From: Pogonophryne albipinna
Lineage: Eukaryota > Chordata > Actinopteri > Perciformes > Artedidraconidae
DNA length: 64,000 nt
Reading direction: 5' to 3'
Assembly (NCBI GenBank): GCA_028583405.1
Contig: CM053260.1
Span: 18,367,401-18,431,400, forward strand
The notes beneath the pieces were generated by a model. The model did no database searches and was not told the origin of the DNA. It saw only the letters and a program-made list of their open reading frames with translations. A program made the translations under genes and the position numbers. This document shows positions 1 through 10,849 of the stretch, piece after piece; position 1 is the stretch's first letter, and the number at the start of each line of letters is the position of its first letter.

Positions 1-238
1 ACCATATGTTCTGTTGAATTATTAAACTATTTTCAGTCTCTGAGAAAAGTCAGTCATGGTGAAGTAAAGCTCTTTTTAATATCTCCTAACCACCTAGGTG
101 CTTTTCTAGGAATTTAAGCAAACATTACATTATTTTGCAAATTTGAGTGAAGTTTGTTGGCCCTGTCATTATTAATAAGAACATTACATATAACAGTTTT
201 CAGTGTTTTAAGATTCATCATTACCTTTAAGACTACTG
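1..238. other. Left flank of the endogenous retrovirus, no gene
   Basis: AT-rich non-coding DNA. I see no open frame of note, RNA gene or repeat structure. It ends at the 4-bp ACTT target duplication of the provirus. Confidence 0.6.
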
Positions 239-242
239 ACTT
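239..242. repeat. Target site duplication ACTT, left copy
   Basis: ACTT directly precedes the left LTR and recurs directly after the right LTR at 8883-8886. Confidence 0.8.
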
Positions 243-765
243 TGTTATGGAAATCTTAGACCCAGTCAATACGGTGGAGATACACAAGTCAGAGTGATCA
301 ACAAATAAATGATGAAACGGACAGAGTTGTCTTTCTGGTTAATTTATTTGAAGCTTCAAATACATAAAACGCAATACAAAGTCACAGGTCTCACAGAGTA
401 TAAAATAGTCTGCAGGAGTGTGCGCAGATATAATAAAATAGCAAAGCTTATATACAGGAAGGGCGGGAAGTTCAGAAATCTGTCTTCACACGGTCTCATT
501 GTTATTAGACACCTGTCCTTGAGCTGTAGATAGTGTCTCAGAATAGGGAGACTTTGGTTAAAGAGGAGTAGCCTCAACATAGTCTGCCAAATCAGCTGTG
601 TGGCCTTGAAGCGAATGGGAATAAAAACCCACATTAGAGTATGAGAAGAAAACAGCACATCTCAGGAAATGATATAGGTGTTTTAGACAATGTTATGAGA
701 AGCATTTGGTTTAGCATATAAGGTAACATAAGACATATAAGGTGAAATATGAAATTTCCACTACA
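243..765 (-). repeat. 3' LTR of the endogenous retrovirus
   Basis: This 523-bp copy matches 8360-8882 with about six substitutions by eye (roughly 1%). The substitutions lie near 312, 596, 613-614, 649 and 712. On the minus strand it starts TGTAGTGG and ends CCATAACA. An AATAAA polyadenylation signal lies at 343-348 (TTTATT on the plus strand), and a TATATAA promoter box lies about 110 bp further right. Confidence 0.9.
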
Positions 766-777
766 TTCCCCCCTTTT
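766..777 (-). promoter_or_regulatory. Polypurine tract of the endogenous retrovirus
   Basis: The minus strand reads AAAAGGGGGGAA directly before the 3' LTR. This is the expected position and composition of a plus-strand DNA primer. Confidence 0.85.
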
Positions 778-959
778 GATCATACTTGATCAATCATGAA
801 AATAAACCAAATGACAGGACAGACTGATATAACACATCAATGAATACACTCCATCGCTGGTTTAAGTAAACACATCACAAATATATCATAGAAAACTGGC
901 TGTTTTTGTGGAGGACAGACTCCAATATAATGTAAGCATAAAAGGAGGATTCACATGGA

Positions 960-1211
960 TTATATTGTAGTGTCGAAATCAGACTCTTCTGATTCTATCT
1001 GGTCTATCTCACTGTGGCGCAAAGGATTGCCGTGTAATGGAATAGCAGCATACTGAACGAAAGCTGAGGATACCATGCTGGAAATGCACTTCTTCAATAT
1101 TGGGATAATCAAACAGGTACAATTGATTAATAGGCCGAAAATGATCGCCAGGGCAAATATGCAGAGGAACCATTCTATGATTGTCCAGACTCTCCAGTAG
1201 TATCCGCACAT
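960..1211 (-). pseudogene. env: Env transmembrane-subunit C-terminal remnant
   Basis: This 83-codon minus-strand frame starts with a Trp-rich juxtamembrane stretch. A single hydrophobic span follows (IIEWFLCIFALAIIFGLLIN), then a Cys-rich CTCLIIPILKKC boundary and an acidic cytoplasmic tail ending at a stop. This architecture is typical of the end of a retroviral TM glycoprotein. The fusion peptide, heptad repeats and CX6CC region are absent, so almost all of env is missing. It sits between integrase and the PPT, where env is expected. Confidence 0.6.
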
Positions 1212-1490
1212 TGCTCACGGTTGCATTGTCGTCTTTCCAGGCGAGCCCTCATCACGAGGCGGGAATGCTCCATGGGGTGTGTGTGTATTCCATCGGTCGA
1301 GTTTGTGACACGGACAGTCAGACTCCGCACACCGGTAACACAAACGAGGAACCAGAGGCATATGGAACCGCTCAGCTGGCACTCGCTCGTGACACCTTGT
1401 GTGTAGTGTGTTTTGGTGTATGTAGTGCAAGTGTGGTGCTGGTGGTGACTTGGACACGTCACTTGTTGTCGTCTACTTCTGTTGGTGACT
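1212..1490 (-). pseudogene. Possible env N-terminal remnant with 40-bp direct repeat
   Basis: A minus-strand frame carries a short hydrophobic stretch (ICLWFLVCVTG) that could be a signal peptide. It lies between integrase and the TM remnant, which is the place of the env start. A 40-bp segment is tandemly duplicated (starts at about 1443 and 1483). No surface-subunit motif is visible, so the assignment rests on position and hydrophobicity only. Confidence 0.3.
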
Positions 1491-1518
1491 AGGACACGTC
1501 ACTTGTTGTCGTCTGCTT

Positions 1519-2505
1519 CTACCGTTTCTCCTTTCCTGTGACTACGACCTTGCAGTGGCTGGCGTGGACCCACGTAGCTCTCTCGGCGACCTTGACCGCT
1601 GTCTGGGTGACGAGGAGCACCTGGTAGGGACCTTGCCAATGATTGGATTTCCAGCTCTTTCTCCGGAAATCCTTGACCAGCACGAAGTTGCCGGGTTGGA
1701 GATGGTGAAGTGGACCAGTGGCAGGGGTAGGCAAGGCTGCTAAAGTGGATGACAGGTTAACACAATATGACAACATAGCATCCTCACACAAAGTTGTGGA
1801 GGGAAGAGGACATCCTGGAGCCTTGAGTCCAATCTGTGGAGGAGCCCCAAAAAGGATTTCAAATGGGCTGAGTTGGCTCCGTGTTCTTTTCCTTCCGCAT
1901 GTACATCAGCACAATGGGCAGAGCTTGTGTCCATGACAGACCTGTGTCTGCACAGCATTTTGCTAGTTTGGTTTTTATTGTGCCGTTCTCTCTTTCCACC
2001 CCACCCCCACTCTGTGGATGATAAGCACAACAGCATTTGCTGTCTGTGCTTTTACTGGGAAAGCTTCAACCCATTTGAACCACATGTCAACCACCACCAG
2101 ACAGTGCTTCTTACCCTCTGATGGGCTAAGCTCAATGAAATCCAGCATTAGGTGCTCAAATGGCCTGGTGGGAGGTGGATGTGCTCCGGGTCCTGTAACC
2201 TTTACTGGTCTACCAGAATTTTGCATAATGCAAATTAGGCATGCTTCACAGTGCTTTTGAGTTGTTACTGTGAACCCCCTTGTGAACCACTCCTGATTGA
2301 TAGCCTCTAACATCCCCCCTTTTGACACATGATCCAACCCATGTGTCAACTTAGCAAAATGAGGGAAGAAATGTCTTGGGAGACATGGATTGGAATTTGG
2401 ACCAACCCAGGTGCTGGAGGTTGGGTCAAAAACAGACCCAACAGCCTTCCACTGAGCCTTCTCAACTGGTGTAGCTAGCTGCTGCATGGAAGTCAGTGAC
2501 AACAT
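1519..2505 (-). pseudogene. pol: Integrase region of pol, frameshifted
   Basis: Integrase would join the viral cDNA to host DNA. The frame from 2505 to about 1980 shows an HHCC zinc-binding domain (His-x3-His, then CEACLIC). A catalytic-core beginning follows, with one Asp in LMLDFIEL and a second hydrophobic strand VVVD. The conserved Glu-containing ENGTIK segment follows in another frame near 2000, so the core is broken by a frameshift. A third frame (1791-1519) holds the C-terminal domain with LVKDFRRKSW, then GPYQV (GPY/F motif) and a basic end. The order and spacing match class I retroviral integrases. No single open frame covers it, so it is a pseudogene. Confidence 0.85.
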
Positions 2506-2519
2506 TTTGTGAAAGAAGG

Positions 2520-2952
2520 AGGAGACAGGGATTTTAACAAATGAGTGTGCGTGAGGTGCGAGAGGAATCAGTACATGGTTAAGTACTGGTTTGCCATCAG
2601 ATTTCAGAAATTGTCTACACTTCCAAATAGCCCCAAAATCGTGTACTACCCCAAAAGCATAACGTGAGTGTATATAGTCACAGTTTTGCCTTCTGCAAAC
2701 GTGCAGGCTTCAGTTAGTGCGATGAGCTCTGCTGCTTGTGCTGAGAGGTGACATGGGATTGGTCCGGAACGGAGTACAGCAGAATCTGAAACAACAGAAA
2801 AACCCACCCGATTAGTGCCCCCTTGGTCGCGAAAGGCAGACCCATCAACATACAAAATGAGGTCAGCGTTGGTCAGAGGAACGTCCTGGGGAAGTCCGGT
2901 CTAGGTGTGCACACAGTCGTGTTCGTCACCGTCTTCAGGCAAAGGCATAAGA
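2520..2952 (-). pseudogene. pol: RNase H domain of pol, partial
   Basis: RNase H would degrade RNA in the RNA/DNA hybrid. The minus strand shows YVDGSAFRDQ with the first catalytic Asp. AQAAELIALTEAC follows with the catalytic Glu, then GKTVTIYT. The upstream linker LPEDGDEHDC is visible, and a stop interrupts it near 2911. Its right border at about 2952 is where a foreign repeat block begins, so it no longer joins RT. Confidence 0.75.
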
Positions 2953-4080
2953 GGGTTCTTACACCTTTTCCAAAGTCAAATTCAAGCACTTTTCAACCTT
3001 TTCCAGCATCCTACAGCTGTTGTAAATTACATATTTATATGCACATACTCAAATGATTATTTCCCTACCTCACAGTAAATCAGATGTTCTTTATGCTATA
3101 AACAACCAAATGTGATAGCATTTCACACGAGGATGAAAAATTAAAGAAAAGAAAACTAAGTTTAATATTTCAAAATGAGTGATCTGTACGTCTAAAAACG
3201 AATTCAGGCGACCTTTCACCTCCACTTAATTAAATGCATGGTTCCAAGATAAAAATGTGAGTTAATTGATTTAGATAAACATTTTAAGTTGCAAACATTA
3301 ATTTATAAGTTGTGTTGACGTAATAATGTTGGTAATTACATCAATTTAATATTGTGTCATTTGATTTCTGCGTTAATTGACTTCAAACTAAATTCAAGTT
3401 GAAGTAAGTAATGCAATTGGCTTGATAACTTTATTGTTCTACACCTTGAGTTAAGGATTTCACTCCCACTTAAGATGCCTGGACAAGTTCCCACAGTTAG
3501 GACAAATAGAAATATACAAAGGACATTTTAAGGTGAGTGTCATCTTTTGTCATTCAAATACAACTTGAAATTCAAACTCTCCTGATTGAAACATCATGTG
3601 TTGAAATAAACAACTGCAGTTCAAAAATAAAAAGTGAATTGCCTAATATTTTTGTTGTGGAATCAATTAATTTCTTTCTTTAAAGGCAAAAACATGAAAA
3701 AGCTAAGAGAAAAACCCTATTGAATACAATATTATTTGGAGCAACTTAATTTATAAATGGTTGTCAACTTAAAAACATGTGTTCATGTTCAACATGTGGT
3801 AATTAAGTACATACAACTTAATATTACATTTAAATCATACGGTAAAACAAGTTGGAACTTTTGGAGTAATCAACTTAAAACTTGTGTTTATGCTACCAAT
3901 TATTAAGTAAGTGGTAATTGAAAACACCTCTGATTGTAGAGGAAAAGCCTTCTCCCCTAACTCAAATAACTTTGTTGCTTTAACACAATTTCATTAGAAG
4001 TTGTCTTAACTCAATAACCATCGATGCAACCTATTGCCTTGATTTCCTTTGTTAAGCCAAGGCATTGTTTTTTAGAGTGT
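2953..4080. mobile_element. AT-rich DNA-transposon-like repeat inserted in pol
   Basis: This starts GGGTTCTTACACCTTTTCC with the reiterated TTCAAGCACTTTT-type subterminal motifs seen in fish hAT-like elements. It continues as AT-rich non-coding DNA to TTTTTTAGAGTGT near 4080, which looks like the terminus of another non-autonomous element. No matching inverted end for the left terminus was found, so at least two truncated repeats are probably fused. Family names cannot be assigned without a repeat library. Confidence 0.4.
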
Positions 4081-4164
4081 ACGTAGACTGGGCCTCCCAT
4101 ATAACCTGTCTGAGCCAATATAAAACAATCAGCCAGATAACTTTTCAATACATCATTGATTACT

Positions 4165-4682
4165 ATTTTTGAGGTACTTTTAGGTTGGCAGTGAACATAA
4201 GTCAGAGGTACATGGTGTACTTTTCCTTCACTACATGTATGTAATACCTTTAGTTACATCACAGAATGATGTGGATGAATGATCAAGTGTTAAATCAGAC
4301 TTTAGTTCCACCTGGAGTAAATCCACAAGCTACCCTGCAGTATACAAAGTCATTCAAACTAGCTGCACCTTTACCAGCTTTGAGAACACTTTCATGATCA
4401 ATCATTATAAAACATATCATATATATTATTCTGAAATGGACCAATCTGCACAAAGACTACTTTTACTGTCGCTACTTTCACTATATTTTGATGAGAATAC
4501 TTTTCTACTTTCACTTGAGGAACATTTTGAATGCAGGACTTTTACTGTAAAAGAGTATTCCTACACTCTGGTACTTCTACTTTTACTCAAGTACAAGATC
4601 TGAGTACATATAATTTCACTACAAGATCTGAGTACTTGTACTTTTACTCAAGTACAATATCTGAGTACTTATTCCACCTCTG
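4165..4682 (-). mobile_element. Tol2-like hAT MITE, reverse orientation, truncated
   Basis: The right end reads CCACCTCTG and is packed with the ACTTTTACTCAAGTAC motif characteristic of Tol2-type termini. The interior matches the reverse complement of the complete copies at 31723 and 35379 (for example CTACATGTATGTAATACC and CACCTGGAGTAAATCCAC). The opposite terminus and target duplication could not be found, so the copy appears truncated on its left side. Confidence 0.65.
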
Positions 4683-5104
4683 GTAGTGTATTAGTCTGAA
4701 TTGTAGCTACAAAATCAGCAGAGCTGCATAAAAATAGACTCACAATGGTAACAAGTGGAAAATAATATTTACAAGTGTGTCCAATGATTTGTAGGTAATT
4801 TTGACTCCTCAAGACACCTGACTTATACATCTTCAAAGGAAGACTGTGTTCATTCTATAATTACATGGGATTAAAGCAACATGTAGTTTTACTTGTATAA
4901 TACTTCCATTTTGTATAAAAGACAGTTTGTTTTCATCTGTTTTCGAATAACAAAGTATTGGCTTTCAGAATATTAAACTTGTTTCGGCAAATTCAGATGA
5001 TAAATACAACTTTGAAGCTTGTAACGGCATAATTACAAGCAGAGAACGGACTAATGTAACATCACAGCAAGCATAACAACAGCCGTGTGTTATGAACACA
5101 TACG
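4683..5104. other. Unassigned part of the block inserted in pol
   Basis: Non-coding sequence between the Tol2-like MITE and the RT fragment. It has no retroviral similarity in any frame that I can see. It probably belongs to the inserted repeat block. Confidence 0.4.
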
Positions 5105-5798
5105 TCAAAATGACATCATCTGTCGCTTAGTGACAGGTTTTGGCAGAGCAGCCAATGATGCAATACGCTTATCTGAAAGCGCTTTCCCCTCTCCTGAAAT
5201 GACATGACCCAAAAATGTAATTGTTCTTTGTACATATTGGAGTTTTGACAAACTGGCCTTGTGGCCCTCGGCTGCGAGGTGTTTTAACAAGGAAATGGTA
5301 TCAGCTCCACACTGTTCTGTTGTGGGTGCGCAAATCATGAGGTCATCAACATACTGGATGAGAGCGGTGCCTTTAGAAACTTGGAGAGAGGCCAAACTTG
5401 TACACAATGCCTGGTTGTACACAGTAGGAGATTCACAGTAGCCTTGACACAAACGTGTGAATGTGTAAGGTTTACCATTATATTCAAATGCGAACCAAAA
5501 TTGACTGTCTTTGTGTACAGGAACACTGAAAAATGCATTTGAGAGATCTTATGACAGTAAAAAAAAAAAAAAAAAATGCTGCAAAGGGAAATAATCAGAT
5601 AAGGATTCGGGACGAGCGTGCATGCACAGCTGCATTTACAGCTCGTAAATCCTGGACAAATCTCCACTCGTCAGGAGGTTTGTCTCTGATCTTTTTGACA
5701 GGAAACACTGGAGTGCGTACCGGAATCGTTACACGGAATAATGACCCCTTGTTTAAACAGAGAGGTAAACACTGGCCGAATGCCATCAACAGCTTCAC
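5105..5798 (-). pseudogene. pol: Reverse transcriptase fingers/palm of pol, broken
   Basis: RT would copy viral RNA into DNA. The frame from 5798 to 5595 carries TPVFPVKK and EWRFVQDLRAVN. After a 17-18 nt A-run (about 5559-5576) and a frame change, the frame 5452-5105 carries QGYCESPTVYNQAL and the catalytic YVDD (5342-5353). FLGHVIS and KRQMMSF follow. Coding similarity stops at about 5107, so the thumb/connection domain is missing up to RNase H at 2952. The two Asp of YVDD are intact, but the gene is not. Confidence 0.85.
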
Positions 5799-6785
5799 GT
5801 TTCAATGGGTACTGGGGTTTGGACGGAACGTGGACATTAAACCTACGTCATATCTGTGAGCTGCCCAGAGTGAGTATGGCACATCTGAAAGCGCGGCAGG
5901 AAGCTCAGAGATATGAGAATTACCCGTAAAGGTGAAAAAATTGCATCACCAACGTCATCCTCCTCAACCAACAGCAATGTGCGCAGAACGGCTACGTTCG
6001 TGCAGATTTTCATCTTATACATGTCACGTGACATAGAGTACATGACATATTCTGTGTGTGTAGGTGCCCAATCAGTGACTGACTCCCAATCTTTAACGAT
6101 TGGACCCAAATCCCTTTATCTATCAGTGGGGCCCCTGGCTAGTGAAATGTGTGGACCGCCCCTGGGATTTGACACAGCTTGTGTTGTGTGGGTGTGAGTG
6201 TATCAGGAACCAGCTCTGCGCAGCAAACTCCAATACATAGTTTTAAGCATGAGCTCATCATTCACACATTCTAACAGAAAACTCTCATCATAGCATTTAC
6301 ACGGATCATCAACAACGTTAGCAGTACAATGCAAATGAGAAGCCTCCATGAACACAGCAGGTGGAAAAACACGTTGATCAGTCAAACGCAACAATGCCTG
6401 AGAATCAGGATATGTCAGCAGCCATTGATACACATTTACCAGTTCTTTATCATCAAATGCCAGTTTTTGAACAATCGTAGGAGATGGCTGTCGGACTTTA
6501 AGACCCTCATTTGTGGAAAAATTAGGTCTAAGCCGAACCGGAGAATCAGATCTCTGCCCAGTAAATGTATTGGGCAGAACAGATGATAAAAGAAAACTGT
6601 TTTTGACTGATGTGGGAAATGGATGACTGTCATCACTGTTATCTTTACTCAAAAAACTTCTCCTTTACAGTTACCCTAGCCGCTCCTATTGAGTGAATAA
6701 ATCTACCACTAAATTTGCAATCATGCAAATCTGCCCTTTTTACCACAGAATGTGTCTTCTACATTTTCCAATTACTCAATGGCAT
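5799..6785 (-). pseudogene. Protease and RT N-terminal region, frameshifted
   Basis: A 149-codon frame (6652-6203) resembles the protease-RT linker and start of RT in retroviral pol. A second frame holds LLGRDLILRFG (near 6545-6575), the conserved end of retroviral aspartic proteases, so there is a frameshift within this region. A clean Asp-Thr-Gly active site was not found; the expected place, near 6720, is decayed. The right edge is the GT microsatellite. Confidence 0.6.
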
Positions 6786-6786
6786 G

Positions 6787-6966
<180 letters not shown>

Positions 6967-6969
6967 CAC

Positions 6970-7944
6970 TTCCCTGTTCAGATGCTGCTGGCTGAATTTC
7001 CGTCTCGCTCGATCGGGCCCCTTCCTCCCCATCTGGTGTAGGTCAGTCTGATTGTGAATGACCCCGTCCTTGCTGTCCCCCTCTGCCTCCAATTCCAGTG
7101 TTCTGTGAGCAGTCCCAGAATCCAATGTTCAACACTGCCACACTTGAAACATCTTTCGTCAAATGAAGGTCTTGCTTCTCGTCCTCTGCCTCGGAAAACC
7201 TCCTCTGCCTCTCCCTCGGTATTGTGAGCGGCCAGCATTCTGCGTAGCTTGCGCTGTGTCTGTGAGTCCTTTGAGAAAGGCATTACTGAGGTGTCCCCCA
7301 AACACCTGCTTGGGCATCAGGTTTGTTTATCCCGCTGTTGTCCTCATCTACTTGGGGCTGATGGGGGTGGACGAACTTGGAGTTGACGGGGAGTCTGTTG
7401 ACTGCATGGCTGGGGCTTGTAGTGGCGGTGGAGGTGGTTGAGGTGGGCCAACCGGATTGCCAGGGTTGTACCCCGGGGGAGGGAAAGGATACCCAGTCGA
7501 GGAGAGGTCATTCAGGCCTGCAATGGAAGGACACACAGATGTCTGGGTTTTACATGGTTTTGGAAATAATTTATTTCCCTTCTTTTATTCACATTCATCT
7601 TCAACCTTAATATTTTCTTTAATGCCCCGAGGCCAACTGCCTTCTTTCACGGCATTCTGCTTCATCCTCCCAGTAGGCTATTATAAACACTTTCTGTGAG
7701 TGTCCAGCTTTTTATAAGTCTTTTACTTTACTCTTCTTTTTCATTCCATCTTCACACTCTTGTAATTTTATCCCTTAGGTTTTTGATTTTTAATTTACTC
7801 AAAGAACCTCCCTTTGGAAATCCGAACATTTCCGTCCAGATATTTAATTTAGACAGACTGTTTTCACCGTGTTTTGCTCGCATGACATCCACAATCGGAC
7901 CCTCAGGAGGAGTATACAAGCCCCCTACTCTGCTTTGCTCCCAT
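6970..7944 (-). pseudogene. gag: Gag remnant: matrix start, proline-rich linker and nucleocapsid; capsid missing
   Basis: Gag would form the particle. The start is chosen at ATG 7944, which opens MGAKQS, a typical N-myristoylation signal. The frame stops after 13 codons, and the matrix-like sequence continues in another frame to about 7750. A proline-rich linker follows (near 7400-7510), as at the matrix/p12 junction of class I viruses. The nucleocapsid shows one zinc knuckle (CFKCGSVEH, about 7110-7158) whose last Cys is displaced by one base. Only about 100 bp separate linker and nucleocapsid, so nearly all the capsid (normally about 700 bp) is gone. Confidence 0.75.
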
Positions 7945-8340
7945 AACAAAGTCTTTAAAGTGTTACCTAAAACACTCTGTGTTTATCAAAACACTCGTTG
8001 TCACCCGTCGGTGATGTGATATTTGTTCTCGTACAAATCACACAAAAACGGATCGTAAACCCAGGCTACGACGGATATCCCAAATATCCTACTTTCGAGC
8101 AGTCCCTCTCATAGATGTCATGGAGTTTAATTACATTTAACTTTAAACAATTTAGACACTGTACATCTCACCGAGTATTGAAAGCCTTTTGAGTTCGTTG
8201 GATCTTGTGAAGTCAATCGGTTCCACCCCCGGCGCTGGTCCTCTCGTCCCATACGGTTTCTGTCGAGGTAGAGGAGGATCCGAGGATCCTGGAGCGCGAC
8301 CACCAGCGTCCGTAGGTGTCCCCAATCGAACTTGCAGAGA

Positions 8341-8357
8341 CCCTGCTCGCAGCGCCA
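8341..8357 (-). promoter_or_regulatory. Primer binding site of the endogenous retrovirus
   Basis: Two bases after the 5' LTR the minus strand reads TGGCGCTGCGAGCAGGG. From memory this is complementary, with one mismatch, to the 3' end of a vertebrate tRNA-Ser(CGA). The TGG start and position fit a PBS; the tRNA identity is tentative. Confidence 0.7.
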
Positions 8358-8359
8358 AT

Positions 8360-8882
8360 TGTTATGGAAATCTTAGACCCAGTCAATACGGTGGAGATAC
8401 ACAAGTCAGAGTGATCAACAAATAAATGGTGAAACGGACAGAGTTGTCTTTCTGGTTAATTTATTTGAAGCTTCAAATACATAAAACGCAATACAAAGTC
8501 ACAGGTCTCACAGAGTATAAAATAGTCTGCAGGAGTGTGCGCAGATATAATAAAATAGCAAAGCTTATATACAGGAAGGGCGGGAAGTTCAGAAATCTGT
8601 CTTCACACGGTCTCATTGTTATTAGACACCTGTCCTTGAGCTGTAGATAGTGTCTCAGAATAGGGAGACTTTGGTTAAAGAGGAGTAGCCTCAACATAGT
8701 CTGCCAAATCAGCCGTGTGGCCTTGAAGCGCTTGGGAATAAAAACCCACATTAGAGTATGAGAAGAAGACAGCACATCTCAGGAAATGATATAGGTGTTT
8801 TAGACAATGTTATGAGAAGCATTTGGCTTAGCATATAAGGTAACATAAGACATATAAGGTGAAATATGAAATTTCCACTACA
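8360..8882 (-). promoter_or_regulatory. 5' LTR of the endogenous retrovirus, promoter and polyA signal
   Basis: This is the 523-bp LTR. On the minus strand a TATATAAG box lies at 8564-8571 and an AATAAA signal at 8460-8465, about 100 bp downstream, which gives a conventional U3-R-U5 layout. Transcription would run right to left into gag. Confidence 0.88.
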
Positions 8883-8886
8883 ACTT
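8883..8886. repeat. Target site duplication ACTT, right copy
   Basis: This matches 239-242 exactly and abuts the right LTR. Confidence 0.8.
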
Positions 8887-10249
8887 TTAGTCCGTAGTAT
8901 GAGTGAAACTTCAAAAACACTGTATTTTACATTTCTTATAATGCAAACTTATACAACTGTTTTCACTGTGACAAGTAAACTGGCATGTTAGTAGTCAATA
9001 AATAATATATAAACATTTTACAAGACCAAATTATGTGCTACAAGTGTTTCCTACTTGCACCATGCAGTGAAAAACACAACATCATTTATAATAATGCTCA
9101 ACTTGGATACCATTTATCTTCAGAGTCCCATAGTTCATTATCTTTACATTTACAAATAATACGTCTTTACTTGTTTATCCTCCACAAACAAACTCATTCA
9201 GCAGCCTTCCACATGTTCACCAACATTTTATTCTCACAAATACACACACTCTATGTGTGTAAACACACACACACACACACCTCAGTAGCTGTTAACACCT
9301 GCTTATATACACATTAGTTTTGCATGGGTGCCTGTGCAATGACTGTAATCCATCATGGGCTTTGCCATCCCGATATCACAGCGCAGCAACAACGCAGGCC
9401 TGCAGATTTTGGGCATGCTGCCAGGGGAAGAGGAGGAAAAAAAGACAATCCACAACCCCCCACCCCACCCCCTCCTGCTGCTTAACAAATGCTGCCGCCT
9501 CCCCGCTCTCTTACACACAATCAAACACACTCAGACAGATGCAGATCACATGCACACATGAGCTTGATGGTGGTTGCATGCATACCATCACACAAACACT
9601 TGTTTGCACATGTGCATGCATTCACACGTAAATACATCCCGGAGATATATGCAAGCTGACAATCAAAGATGTGTTTTTATGATTCACTGTTAGTTTGCCC
9701 TCTAACAATGGTGACTTTCTGCCATAACTTAGGCAAGATTTCTTGGAACTATTAAGAATATAGCCATCTTTTTTAAGACAACCTTAGACAAAAAGCTCTT
9801 CTGACAGATTTAGGATGTACGCACTATTGGAGCAGATTGTAAATACTTTATTCCTTTCGTCTTATGTATTTACTTTCTGTTCTTGTTATATTCTACTGGG
9901 CTTTAAAATATAACTACAATGGCAGAGATGTCCACCAATGCCAAATCTCGCTGTTCCGTACACCTCCTCTGATTCAAATAGTAATGTATGTTCTTCCTTG
10001 GCCACTGATACACACTTCCACCACAAGTCATAGAAAAGCATACCAGATGTGTTTTCCTATATCAGCTGACAAACTCACAACGAAACCAAGAAACATAACC
10101 TTATTGTCAGAGGTAATTATGTATAGGCTGGTTTTAATACCTGTTATGAAATTGTAATACAAACTTGAACTAAAAGAGTTCATGTAAAGGAAGGGGAGGG
10201 GTAGAAATGTAGGAAGAGGGAAAGGGTTCTTCTAAATCGGGGGGAGAGC
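8887..10249. other. Non-coding DNA between the retrovirus and the repeat array
   Basis: This holds a short CA run at 9263-9280, other CA-rich sequence near 9490-9620 and unremarkable AT-rich DNA. Open frames here are short and have no recognisable motif. A G/A-rich stretch lies at about 10187-10250. Confidence 0.6.
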
Positions 10250-10462
10250 GCAACTGGGCAATCAAGGGCAAAACTAGTAAAGTTTAAAATAATTTATTAT
10301 TCGACATAAACACTTTACAAAAAACTAAAACTATTTAAAATACAATTAAAACAATTTCACAAGCTAAAAGGGCTTAAAAGTCATTTCCTTAAAATCCAGG
10401 CACTCGATGAGGGGGGGAACACTTCTGGGCTCACCGTCTGCTCTTCCAGCTTGGCTCCCACT
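10250..10462 (-). other. Candidate 3' terminal exon with polyA signal
   Basis: On the minus strand a TTTGTTTGTTTTTAG acceptor ends at 10463. About 165 nt follow, then AATAAA at 10293-10298 and a U-rich stretch. This is the normal layout of a polyadenylated terminal exon. It would be a 3' UTR, because the preceding candidate exon already contains a stop. No homolog is recognised. Confidence 0.35.
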
Positions 10463-10539
10463 CTAAAAACAAACAAACAACAGTCACTTGTCTTTTAAGG
10501 ACAACTCAGGTCTTTTGTTGGAGAGTGCTAGTTACTCAC

Positions 10540-10675
10540 GAAATAAGGGCAGAGCTCTAAACTGTGCCCTCTTCTGTCCTTGGCTTCACACTCTCAACTG
10601 GACTGCCGTTTGTCTATGGATATTTTCTGTCTGCTCCGCTGCATCTTCACCTGTCTTCTTCCTTTGTGCTGTGTC
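10540..10675 (-). other. Candidate penultimate exon encoding a protein C-terminus
   Basis: The minus strand shows a pyrimidine-rich acceptor ending CGTCAG at 10676, a 136-nt exon, and a GTGAGT donor at 10539. In one frame the exon encodes 29 hydrophilic residues (DTAQRKKTGEDAAEQTEN and on) before TGA at 10586-10588. The 77-nt intron to the next acceptor is short but normal for fish. The acceptor region (CTTTACCTATTCTC) is homologous to the border of the 296-bp array units immediately upstream. Coding status is unproven. Confidence 0.35.
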
Positions 10676-10680
10676 CTGAC

Positions 10681-10849
10681 GAGAATAGGTAAAGAAAAAG
10701 AATCAAACAAACCCTGTTCTCCAGCCGCCCCAAATATGCAAACAGCAGTACAGTTCATGTGTGTACTAAAACCTACCGTCCTTTTTTCATAATAAAAAAA
10801 AGATTGGTGTTCTTCCAGTTGAACATTTGGAACACATTACAAAGACTTG
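10681..10849. repeat. Diverged unit fragment leading into the tandem array
   Basis: 10681-10725 is a diverged copy of the first 45 bp of the array unit. 10771-10845 (AAACCTACCGTCC to AACACATTACA) matches 24769-24833, on the far side of the whole array/LTR region. The two copies are in the same orientation. Confidence 0.6.
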
